The translations under genes were made by a program, and so were the position numbers. From Capitulum mitella (taxonomy: Eukaryota > Arthropoda > Thecostraca > Pollicipedomorpha > Pollicipedidae): DNA of 64,000 bases. The notes under the pieces were generated by a model. The model was not told the origin of the DNA. It saw only the letters and a list, made by a program, of their open reading frames with translations, and did no database searches. Location: the NCBI GenBank assembly GCA_030062745.1, contig CP099839.1:2423001-2487000 (forward strand), written 5' to 3'. Positions 43,390 to 54,190 of this stretch are shown here, one piece after another. Position 1 is the first letter of the stretch; every line of letters begins with the position of its first letter.

Positions 43390-43670
43390 AGGTTTAACAA
43401 CGCACCGCCTTCGGACCTGCGCGGACCAGGAGCGGCTGGCGCGTTTGAGCGGGCCAGCCGGCCGGCCGCCGGCCGGCCGCCGGCGCGGCGGGCCGCCCCG
43501 CGGCGGCACCCGCAGTGGGTGACGTCAGAGTGGGGGGGGGGGGGCACGCTGGCGGCGGGCCGAGCCGGGCGACGGCCGCGCGGCCGATGGGGCCAGACCG
43601 ACTGGCGCTCGTGTCGGTCATTCTCGACGGGTGACGTCACGGACACCCCTCAGGGCGCTGATGTTATGGG
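43390..43670. promoter_or_regulatory. CpG-rich island with two perfect CRE palindromes
   Basis: GC-rich sequence dominated by GCCGGCCGGCCG is followed by TGACGTCA at 43520-43527 and at 43632-43639, 112 bases apart. A poly-G run lies at 43532-43543. No convincing coding exon adjoins it, though a minus-strand frame of 105 codons crosses it. Confidence 0.35.
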
Positions 43671-44830
43671 TTGGGGGTGATGATTGCGGACCGGGAGGTC
43701 AGGTCACACATTACGGCCCTTGAACATCTAAGACGCATTATAACTTTTTGGATGTACGGACAAGGGAGGTCAGTAAATTGCTCGCCAGCACGGGGCACAG
43801 GTCATAATCTTTTGCACTGATCTGCAGTGGCACAACTTTCCGTTGACATGAGATGCGAGCGTTGAGCCATATTTTTAGTTGTAGCTGCACTGTAAGTCGC
43901 CATTAGATTTCGTTAATAAATTCAGGCTCCGGAATAAAACGCGGGGACCAAAGACATGTAATTAGTATGTTAACGACTTAGGTGCATGTCGGTTTGTATT
44001 TCCTGTCCTAGGCTCGAGTGTCGGACACAGAGAAAGTTTATCTGTTGTATTTAGTCTTGCTCCTGGACTGACGTTAGGAATGTCCTCGGCTGATCGAGGT
44101 GACAGCAGAAATTACGGACGCTGAGATCGATTATCGCTGTCTTCTGCTGGATAGAAATCACGGTAATGATGCTTTACAGTTTGGCCATGTCAGCGGATAT
44201 TTTGGCGATTCATCGGCATATCGTTCATTGCAATGCCTGGGGCGAAGCCGTTCGGTCAAGTTGAGCTCTAAGGACAAGTTTGCATGCCATGCAGTTTGAT
44301 TCCGTTGTACTCTAATTATTTAACTACTTTACAAAAGGCAAGACGATTGTCGCTAGAGTACCCAGTAGATAAAGTTGGTAATTTTGATCATTTGTGTCCT
44401 GACATTGGTCTTAGGTCAGGTGTAGATTTCTTGTTTAAATTCAGGAAATGTGTTGCCATTATTTACTTCAAGATTGGCTGAACTGCCAAGGAACGGTTCA
44501 GCCCGACAGATATTCACGGCGGGTTAATTCGAACAGAAGTTCAGCTTGTTGATGAAGGCTACGTCGTCCCGTGTTGGGTTTTGACTGGAAAGGGATTATA
44601 AGGCTGTCGGCGAGTCGTTTCGCTGGTATTCACGTCATGGCTTGAGAGTGTTCCCATTAAGGTTTTAACGTTCCAAAATGGTCTCAGTGGAAGGTTCCAG
44701 ATGATTCAATTACAGCCGCCCCGCCGAACGCGTCACTGGCGCGGCGGCCGGATAAAGGATTGTCCGCAGCTCCTGAACAATAGACCAGGTTAATATTACC
44801 GCGGCTCCCGCAGCAAAGGACTCCAGGATC

Positions 44831-44869
44831 CAGCGATCCCTATCACCCAAAGGATGATAGGGATCGCTG
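44831..44869. repeat. Perfect hairpin, 15-bp arms
   Basis: CAGCGATCCCTATCA and TGATAGGGATCGCTG are exact reverse complements around a 9-base loop; CCCTATCATC recurs just after. Confidence 0.9.
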
Positions 44870-46920
44870 CCCTATCATCAGGCATAGACGAATGCACAAC
44901 GCCCCTGGCGGCAACCACTATCGTCATATAGTGGCTGCATTTGTACTCGGGACATTTTGTGAATGACCTGGGGTGCTTGCAGCGGGTCACTGCCGAAACG
45001 CCCCGAGCGGTCGGAGCCATCGTCATATGGTTACCCCGCACCCAGCCCTGGGTATGAGTTGGGTAACCAACGTTCCAGAGTGGTCCCGTTTGCCCGGACG
45101 GGGAAACCTTCGTCGTCACACGAAGTACCGAAAATCGTTCTGGAAGGAGTCCCCACCACCCCCAAGAAATTGACAACACACCAGCCGCGATGCGTGAGGT
45201 TTAAGCCGATTGGTATGCAGCGGCTCTGTTCGTGGGGACACCGGCGGGCGCAAGCCGCAGAGAGGTAGAATTTAATGCATTACAATACAGCAGCCTCATT
45301 AGGGGCAGCTAAACATATTAAGCTCTGGATCTCCTTACATGGGAGGGAGCACTGGTGGACGATGCGGAGTACAGGCCAACAACCTTTAAGCGGTTTCGGG
45401 TAGTGTCGCGGAAAGGGTGGTTCGCTGGCCTATAATGGATAGAGGTTGGTAGCACGTTCAAGCAAAGGCGGGTTTGGGTAAACACACAGGTAGTGTGGAG
45501 GTGGCGCGCCCACCATTTTGGCAGTAGCCTGGGGTCGGTAGACACCCGTCACGGGTATACGCTTGGTTCCGGCTTGGCATTCCGCCTACGGCGAAGGGAA
45601 AAATCAACTGCGGAAGGGGTGGAGCGGGACGTCCGCTTGGCGAAGGAGTACGCCTGGGAACTGGTAATCGCCTGAAAACAGGCGGGCCGGAACCACCGCA
45701 GTGGGAGGTGGGGATATAGCGCCATCCAGCGAGGGCCCAGGACCCGGCCAGGACTGATGGCCACTGCTGGCAAGATAAGGAACAAGGAAAGGCGCCAGGG
45801 ACAGGTCATGTCTAGACCTAAGAGCAAACGGCCCGGTTCCAGTGAGGAGGCGATAACTCGACAACGCCACCTAGCTGGGGTCGGGGTCAGTAAGTGTGCT
45901 CGGATTGTGTGTCTCCATCACCCCGTTATTAGCGGTGCCCAGATTGAGACCCTTTGCCGCATGGCTTTACCAGAGCCAGGGGCCGCACCAGAACGCGTCC
46001 CAGTTACTCCAGGGACAGGGAGGAGGGGCAGGGTTGCGGTGCGCAGACAATTTCGTCTGCAGATCCGGAGTCCGTCAGGTTGGAATTAACTCTGCATTGC
46101 TGGTGATTTTGGGGTCGAGCATTTACTCTGTTTGGGAGGAATCCGTTGCGGATGGTAACCGTGCACCGCTGGAGGGAAAAAGGGGCCGATCGTAGGTTTA
46201 TCAGACGACGAAGGGCGGATAGTTATACATCTAATGCGTAGGAATCCTTAGCAGGGATTAGCAGGGGCAATGGCCTCGGAAGTAAATAAATTTTCATTTA
46301 GCAATGGGAGGCACCCAGCCGACCAAATATTACATCCACTGTCGTTGGGAAGACTCATTTAGCCGTTATTATCTGGAAAACCCAAGTGACCGGACGTCTG
46401 TGGAGGGACAGAGGGACCCATCCGCCAATCCACTCAGCCGCCCGGAATTTACCCGTTCACCCCTTTCGTTGGACAAATCCCTTCCGTGAGCTTGAACTGC
46501 CTATATGATCGACCGGCACTTGCACGCCTCGCACCACAAATTCTAGTGATGAAGCAAACTAACCATCTGCAGCCGACGGTATGCTACGTCCCCAAGACAC
46601 GGCAGGCGACGGCTCCTCTGAGACGGAAGTGGGAGCGGTTACAGCCGCGTCTGGCAGGCGCAGTATCGTCGCGGAGACCAGAGCGCACCTGGCGGGGTCT
46701 GAGACGCGTCCCGGCGACTTCCCTTACCAATTTGGCCCTTATTGCACAATGTTGCACGATGTTGGGAGGGCCCATATCTCAGCAACGGTCGACCGGAGCG
46801 CCGAACGGACGCCGCCAGCGTGCTCGCAAGGTCGAAATCCACCAGACGGCCTCCAAGTCACCATATTGCAAAATATTGCAATGTTGTGCACCATCCAGCA
46901 ACAGCAACTCACGTCACAGA

Positions 46921-47660
46921 CCTCTGACTGCATCAAGAATCCCCAAATTCTTCGAAAAGATCAGTGTAGCCCATTTGGGGGCCCTCTCGAAAGTTGAGGA
47001 AGGCCACTGTTGAATCCCTGTTCAGAGGGCCCCTCTGGCTGGCCAGGGTCTCATTATGCCGTGCTCGGCACGCTCTTAAATTTTCTGTCGTCTCAGGGGC
47101 CTCTTCTAGCACTTTTGACGGTCATATGGACCTTTTGCCGAGCTGGCACCCCTCTTGCGGTCTCAGGAGTGTTTGGAGAATTTCAGGGGCCCTTCTCTCC
47201 ATCTCAGGGGCCATCTTGCCGTTTCAGGGTCTCGTTAACCTTCCTGGAGTCCTCCCACTGCATCAGAAACCTTCAGCTTTTCACACAGATCCGTGAAACC
47301 CATTCAGAGCCTTATGACCTTCCAGTGGCCCCTATGCCGTCGTAGGGACTCAGTCCTCATCTTGGTCGCCTCAGGGGTCTTATGACCCTTTTGGCGGTCT
47401 CAGGGACGATTTGCCGTGTTGTGGTCGCAGGGGCCCCTCGGGAGCTTTAGGAGCCCTAAATCATCTAATCTAACGATCATCTAACCCTCCCAGAGGCCCC
47501 CTGACTGCACCACGAACCCGTCACGTTTTCACAGAGACACGGGAAAGCTCATACGGGATCCCTTCGGGGCCCCTCTCGTAGGACCCCTTCTTAGGCCTCA
47601 GGGGAGAGGGGCGATTGCCTCTCATCGTCTCCCTTAGATCCTCGCCTAGGGAGGAGCATC
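46921..47660 (+). mobile_element. Complex CTCAGGGGCC-rich repeat element, copy A, right part
   Basis: It is colinear with 61150-61850: GACTGCATCA...GTAGCCCATTTGGGG, CTGGCTGGCCAGGGTCTC, then CTTTTCACACAGATCCGTG and AACCCATTC match in order. It ends near the GGGGCGATTGCC...CATCG segment. Confidence 0.7.
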
Positions 47661-49060
47661 GAGGGGCAACCCTTCCGTTCGAAAAAGTGGGTTTACATGC
47701 CTTTTGTCCCTCCCCCACCCTTCGCACGAAAAGTGAAATATTTTGTTTACGAAACATTTTTTAATGCACGTTCATTTTCGAAAACGGCGAAACAAGGTGG
47801 CCGAAATCCGGGAGAAATCAATGTTTGGTGGTAGACTAGGTAGCACGGATGGATATTTGTCGAACCTTGTTTGCTTTAGCGGTTAGGTCAGGTTTCTTCA
47901 GGTCAGGTTTTGTCAAAGAAGATGACGTCAAATTTGGGAGCACATGGTTTGCATTCGCCCTTGTCTGCGTGCCTGAAAGCCTCGTGGTCTCAAAATACAC
48001 AGAAACTGCATGACCTAAAAGCCCAACGAGGTCAGACGAGGTCAAACGAGGTCACACGTGGAATTAGAAGCACCCTTTGCTTTCTCCAGATCTACTGATC
48101 TAATGACAACCAAATGTCGAGGATGCCTCGTCCGAATAATGAACTTACGCATCGCAAAACGGAATTGACCTAAGTCGGATCGGATCGGGGTCAACCCAGG
48201 TTAATATCTGAAAATGCTACATTTTGTGGAAATCTAGCATAACACCATCTACTCGTTTGTAAGTGGGTAAGATGCCGTTATAGGTATCCGTAAGACAAGT
48301 GAACTAATTAGGTCATTCGAGGTCACTGGATCTCAACCAAGATCAACAAAATGCATCAACTCCGAATGTAATTAAGAGCATTTGGGTAGATCGCCAGAAA
48401 AATGCATAATGCTGCATATCCACTTATTGACCTTGCATGATCTTAATCAACCTGACCTAGCTTGCCTATGCTTTGGGACATTTGCATTCATTATGCAGTC
48501 AAAGTCCATCCCAAATCCTTAAGTCTCATTCACAAAATGCAGCTTATACAGCATCTGACTTCGGTTGATCTTGATTGACCTGACCTCAGTCGCTTGCGCT
48601 TCGGCACCAGCACATTCGTCCTGTGCAGTAACTCCACAAAGTTTCGTCGAAATCAGATCAGAAGCCCGGGAGGGAAGACAGAATGTGGGATGTTTATGGT
48701 AGGATTTCTTTCACCCCGACTGACCTGACCCAGGCTAGCTGTGCATTTGTATTACAGGTTTACCATATATGCTGACTTGCAACGATATTTTGTAGCTGGT
48801 TGTCCGGCGGCAGCTGTTCTTTACGCAGTATGTTGCCCGTCCTGTAGCCCGACACGGGTGCGGCCGTCCGCCGGCAACGAAAACCATAGCGCGACCTTAT
48901 TGCACCTGGTAGCCTTACAGGCATGGTGTGAACAGCTGAAGGAATAACTCTCCTGCCCGAAATCTGATGAGCATTCGATTGCTGTTCTTGCATCTCCTCA
49001 GCTCCATTAAGACCCGAGATCATAGGATGGGGGATCTCGAGACGGAACACGGACTAAGTA
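47661..49060. repeat. AT-rich DNA with diverged TGACCT-bearing repeat blocks
   Basis: Bases 47880-48760 contain AGGTCAGG, AGGTCAGACGAGGTCAAACG and several TTGATYTTGATTGACCTGACC blocks spaced roughly 130-150 bases (48420, 48550, 48700). They resemble the 154-bp satellite in theme but not closely in sequence. No gene is seen. Confidence 0.5.
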
Positions 49061-50399
49061 AGCAAGCTGTATGAAGATATTTGATAAAATCGCCATTTGT
49101 CATTCGTCCTGTTTCGTTACGGCGCTCGCAGGCCCTGTCTCGCCACCAATTTCGCACTACCACACATCCGCACCGTCTGCGCCACGTCTGCCGAGACGGA
49201 AAGACGACCGCATTGTACTACTCACAGCATTATCCAATACGCGAAAGTTTAGCATTTTGTGTACTCAGCATTATGTTCAAAAGTTGCTCTCTAACAAATA
49301 CCACTCAACAGTTTAGTAATTCTACAACAGACAGGAATCTTATGTTACCTATGAGCTGCCGTCAGCTTGAACTTTGCAGTTTTTAAGGAACGCGAAGAAA
49401 GATAAATACTTTACCATTTAAAGTATTGCAAACATTTTAAACGAGCTTGAATCAGAATCCTAATACAACCAGCCACAAATAGAATGCAAACTTCTTGCAT
49501 GCTGCTCTTTGATTAGATGTGTAAGAAATCCTTCGATGCCAGCAGAGTTTGAATCATTTTAAGGACAACCCCTTCCATGCGGCGTGACTGAGTTCTTTGT
49601 TAAAGCCGTTAGACGCGGACAGCAGTCTTCAGAGGCGCGATAATCATGGGGCCGGGGGGCTTCAGTCCCCCCCCACTCTCTGACTGGAATGCACGTACTG
49701 AGGTGCAGAAAATGTGCAGCCCCCAACCTTTTCAACGCTGAGGATATGCGATACGTTTGTTGGCCATTTGCCCATTGTTACAAAATAGTAGGAGTGTATG
49801 GCTGTGAAAATAATAATACAGCTAGGTATTTCAGTGCAAAATAAACAGTGAACACGACGAAAACAAACCAATGTTGAAATTCGAGGTGGAGCGGGCGAAT
49901 AAAATGAAGCGTTTGTTAGCGCAACGAGTAACGCAAACTGCAGACTATTCGTACGCATAGGTGGCAAGGGAAACGTTTCGGTTACTGTTGTCACTTTCGC
50001 TGTAGCGATGGCGTTGACCGACAAATGTTTTTAGCGATGGCATTGACCGCGAAATGAAATATTATCAGCCGACCCTGCTGGTTTCCATGAGTAAAGAGAG
50101 ACCTGGGGAGACCTCGTCAAGGAGGACATTTCTTAGTGTTTCATCTGGGACAACGAAAAGGTTCGGCCGGTCGCTGCAGATGGCATAAAGCGGACTGCTC
50201 ATGTTTTTTTCGGATTAGACGCGAATCAAATGTGTCTGATGTTATTAGGCCCAAATATTTCGGCACAGCTTGCTATGCCTTTGTCAGTGGGATCAGCGAC
50301 TGACGAGCAGAAAAAGGCGGCAGGTATAACAATAAGCGCGCGATTGATGGCAGGTACACATCTGTATACCATTTGGGCAACGTGTATCTGTCCGTCTTC
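49061..50399. other. No gene recognised
   Basis: Only short ORFs and a GGGGCCGGGGGGCTTCAGTC segment near 49650 of the sort seen at repeat ends. I find no supported feature. Confidence 0.4.
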
Positions 50400-50780
50400 C
50401 TGTCTGTATGTCGACAAATAGGTGCTCTAGCCAGGGGCCCAAACGTACTGACGGGCTAATTTCCGTCGAGCTGCGGCCTGTCGTTGGCGCGGTTTTTCGC
50501 GCTTTAAGGGATTTTTGAATCCATAGGGACAACACGTACAACGAGAACCGCCAACACCGTCAAACATTGTCTCGGTTCCGGCGAGTTTTCTCGGCAACCA
50601 CGTGTCGGATATGTTCGAAACGCGTCAACTTGAGACTAGAATTGAACGGGCAATCGCGTGGTGCACAACACGTTTCTGCGCTCGCGACACGTGCTGCGGG
50701 TAATCGGTGGCAATGCAAAAAAAAAACGTTGCTGAGCGTTATTCCGGATCGAGTGTGTGGCTGGCGATCTAGCCCGCGCA
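50400..50780. repeat. Dispersed repeat family R50, copy 1, first part
   Basis: Bases 50505-50735 match 53493-53725: CAAACATTGTCTCGGTTC, CGAGTTTTCTCGGCAACC, CGCGTCAACTTGAGAC and CGGTGGCAATGCAAAAA have counterparts in the same order and orientation. Confidence 0.8.
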
Positions 50781-51949
50781 CGACCGTCGGTCAGTTACGA
50801 TCATGCCCGACTGGGGGGGAGTTGGCCGCCCCCCTCTTACTCACGGACGGTTGGTCGCACGATAACAATAAGCACACCGTTGGAAAGCTTGTGACGAGTA
50901 CAGCCCGAAACTGTTTTCATTGTTTAGTTTTAGATAATATGTAAGCAATTTATGACCTATATATGTTTTCTCATAGCCGACTGCATGAGACCGAGAAACG
51001 GCCTGGATCTCAAGGGCTGTGACTAACAACGCATAGTTAAAGGCACCAGGGCACAAGTAAAGGCCCGCAAATGCCGATACACATCTAATGTCTCGGATTT
51101 GTTCAATATGTACGCCGAAACATTGAGTTAAAAACACAGCAGTTTTCGCGCCGGCTGTCGGTGTGCGCCGCAGTCGTGCGCAGTAAGACACTGACGGAAA
51201 CTAATTTTAGCGTTCCTTTATTTTCGCGAGAAAAGCCTATGCATGTAAGTCTTATTGATCTTAGTGGTTCTTGTAATGGTTTTTCATGCTTAAATTTTGG
51301 AGAAATTCATTAGTTACCAATGTACAAAATTGGCGGATCTTTATTCGCGAGAGCCTGTTTATTTCCAAAACATGCAATTTTTAAGACTTTTTGAGGTTCC
51401 TGGTATTACTTATGTGTGTGCAAACCAGTTCTGCCAATTTCTACCCATTCTGAGTAATTCATCGCCGATTTTGACGGTGGAACATTTTGGCTCACTACAG
51501 TTATTCATGACCTGACCTCAGGTCAATGGCTGGAAGTCATTGATACTTTGCCCAATGACGGTAACTAGATGTCTTCTTCACTCCACACTAAAAATGTTAT
51601 GAAATATTCCGTGAATTTCCGAAAAAACGACATGTCTTAAAAATATGCTTGATCTTAGGTCAATGACCCGGAAAATTCCGAAAAATCTGAAATAGCAGAT
51701 TTATTGCATATATGAAGATCACTAATCCCTGAAAGTATTATTGTGATGCCTTGTTGTGCGAAAAAGTTGCAGGGCGCTAAACGTTTTTGGACATAGGTCC
51801 GTTTGACCTGACCTAGGTCAAGCACCTGACCTGACCTGGGGTGAAAACTTTGACACAAGGTGTAAAAATGATGAAGCAAAAGGTGCACAAAGTTTCGTGA
51901 CTCTCTGTTTGTTGGTTCTCTCGCAATCCCAGAAAAATCTCAGTCAGGG
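50781..51949. other. Block splitting R50 copy 1
   Basis: This 1.2-kb block has no counterpart in the second copy. Its right part (about 51520-51850) again carries TGACCTGACCTNGG clusters. No gene is recognised. Confidence 0.5.
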
Positions 51950-52400
51950 TCGGTCAACTGCTCCTCCCCCACTCGGGGGCGAGCTAGAAATCGCAGGGAC
52001 TCGGGAAAAGCACCGCGGTACAGCTCGGTGTACCGTCTTTTGTTTGTACCCACAGCCAAACACTTTCTGCTCACGGTATAGGTGCAACACCACCTGGAAG
52101 AGGACCGTACACTCATTTTCCGACCTCTTCTTCTTCAATATCGTGACTCTCTTCTTCTTCAAAGACTTCAATATCGTGTAGAGGCTGTCGACTTTTTGCA
52201 ATGAAAATTACACCGACATGTAGCTCACTCTTTTGTGCCCCATATCCACCCAAAGGATGACCGTATTTTGGTGAGGTTCGGTTGCAATACATCCTTTCTT
52301 GAAGTTCTGCACGCCCAAATGCGGATTTTTTTCGCAAAAAATCGCTGACTGGCTGCAGTCGTTGGCTTAAATCTACAGCCAAAAAAGCTTGTGTGATTTT
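51950..52400. repeat. Dispersed repeat family R50, copy 1, second part
   Basis: Bases 51985-52255 match 53755-54015 (CGGGAAAAGCACCGCGG, TGTACCGTCTTTTGTTTGTACC, CACCTGGAAGAGGACCG, GTAGAGGCTGTCGACTTTTTG) in order, followed by a weaker match to 54100-54190. Confidence 0.8.
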
Positions 52401-52421
52401 CCATTTTTTTCGGACAACATT

Positions 52422-52640
52422 GAAGCAAGGTCGATCTCGGTAAAAACGGACCATATATTTCGGACGGATTTCTTCGTCCTTGAATACTGTCACTCTCCTT
52501 GAAAAGGGTCACAAACAGGTGAGCACATGTGACTGACTCTTTTGGTCACCTGTCTGTGACCCTGTACTCGATCAGTGTTCAAGGACGAGCAAAATCGTCC
52601 GAAACATATGGTCTGATTTTACCGAGATGGACCTTACTTC
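52422..52640. mobile_element. Fold-back element, about 105-bp inverted arms
   Basis: GAAGCAAGGTCGATCTCGGT at the left end and ACCGAGATGGACCTTACTTC at the right end are complementary, as are ACCATATATTTCGGAC / GTCCGAAACATATGGT and GGGTCACAAACAGGTGA / TCACCTGTCTGTGACCC. Identity over the arms is roughly 80 percent with a short centre. No ORF is present; it looks like a MITE or fold-back transposon. Confidence 0.75.
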
Positions 52641-52655
52641 AATAAGGTCCATCTC
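52624..52655. repeat. Perfect hairpin, 13-bp arms, at the right end of the fold-back element
   Basis: GAGATGGACCTTA and TAAGGTCCATCTC are exact complements around CTTCAA. It partly overlaps the right arm, giving a second nested fold. Confidence 0.85.
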
Positions 52656-53269
52656 GTTTCATCCATCATCTCATTCCATCCATCACTGTTGTCCAAAAAA
52701 TCGAGAATCGCGTAAACTAACCTGAAGATAAACGGAACAAAATGACATTGCGTCAAGCGTACAAATAAACTTACTGAAGCACGCACGACCCAATACCAGG
52801 GATCCGCTACGTAAAAAAATGGTCATTTTTTTGTTCTCAAAGCAGTCATCATTGCAGCAAGCTGTATCGACAAACCAAGGCCAGAAAAACTCGAAATGGG
52901 TACCTTCTCAAAAGGAAATGAACGCCCAATCGTAAGGCATCACGCACGTGCAACAGAACACAGCGCGTGCCACATTCCTAGGATTACAGATCCGAAAGAG
53001 ACTTTGGTAACGTTTTTTTTCATTATAGTTAGCACCAGACCGACAGGGTGATTTCACATCTCGTCGACAAGGAAATTAAAACGGCATTGCCTTGCGGTAT
53101 AGGTAATGCACTGCAAGTGGTACCTGCCTCGCGCTGGATTGTGTAACGGAATACATGCTACTTTTATTTCTCAAAAATTACAAGAGGTCCGGAAATCTGA
53201 GAGACTCAAAATTGGTATCAGTGCAAACTATGGAATGCAGAGGGGCGCAGCAACCTTGCTTAACGAAGT
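52656..53269. other. No gene recognised
   Basis: AT-rich, short ORFs only. Confidence 0.35.
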
Positions 53270-54190
53270 AAGCGGCCAGCCCTAGTCTACGTACTATTTT
53301 AGCAAAGTGTGTCTGTTCGTGTTTTTGTCTTTTCGTCTGTTTTTCTTTTTGTCTGTCGGGAAATCTTCGCTCCGGCTCTGTGCCCAAACGGATGAGCGGA
53401 TAGGTACGAGCCGCGCACCGTTTGAAGATCTCGCGCGCCACCAGCGCTTCTGCTAATTTCCCTCAAACTGTGACTCGTCGTTGGCACGTGTGGCGCGCTT
53501 CAAGGGTGATTTTTTGTCCTTTGAAGTAACACGTAAAACGGGAAACGCAAACAGCGCCAAACATCGTCTCGGTTCTGACGAGTTTTCTCGCCAACCGCGG
53601 ATCGGATCACCTCCAGACGCGTCAACTTGAAACGAAAATTGAACGGGAAATCGCATGGACACACAGCACCTTTCAATGTGCGCCTCACGTGGCACACGCA
53701 AGCGATGGCAATGGGAAAAGCCGTTTCTGGGAGTCTTTTAGCGTTGCGTTTGGTGCTGGGGATCCCGAGATAGCAGCTTCTCGGAAAAAGACATCACGGT
53801 GTAGTTCGATATACCGCTTTTTGTTCGTACCGGAAAGCCGAACGGGTCTGGCCCACGGTTCCGGCGCCACGCCGCCTGGAAGTAGACGATGCACTCATTC
53901 TCGAACCCCTTATCCATTCCATCTTAATATCGCATAGAGGCTGTTGCCTTTTTGCAATAACAATAAAGCCACTCGAGGCTAACAATCGCATCTACGTGTA
54001 CCCCGTTCTTTTGCGTCCCATATCAACCGGAAAAATCATGGCGTTTTATTGTAGTTTGTCTGTAATAGGTCGTTTGGTAAAGTCTCGCATGCCATAATGC
54101 GGATTTATCGCGTAATTAAATGACTTGCCGGCCCAATAATTTGCAGGCTGTAGTCGCTGGCTAAATTCACAGCCAAATAGAATGGAAATC
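53270..54190. repeat. Dispersed repeat family R50, copy 2, uninterrupted
   Basis: This copy runs without the 1.2-kb gap of copy 1, which shows that copy 1 was split by later DNA. Identity in the clearer stretches is about 75-80 percent. No long ORF. Confidence 0.75.

Larger units (their letters stand above)
40673..46920. other. About 6.2 kb block interrupting the copy A repeat element
   Basis: Copy B runs through from the equivalent of 40672 to the equivalent of 46921 without a gap, so this block appears inserted or the two halves were parted by another rearrangement. It holds a diverged satellite (41340-42330), a CpG-rich island with two CREs (43390-43670), a hairpin (44831-44869) and short ORFs at 44.8-46.9 kb without recognisable domains. 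No transposase, reverse transcriptase or terminal duplication was identified. Confidence 0.5.

Noticed and set aside
45493-46997. Cluster of ORFs of 60-175 codons in the 6.2-kb block
   Set aside because: Checked by eye for reverse transcriptase, transposase and integrase motifs and none found; not reported as genes.
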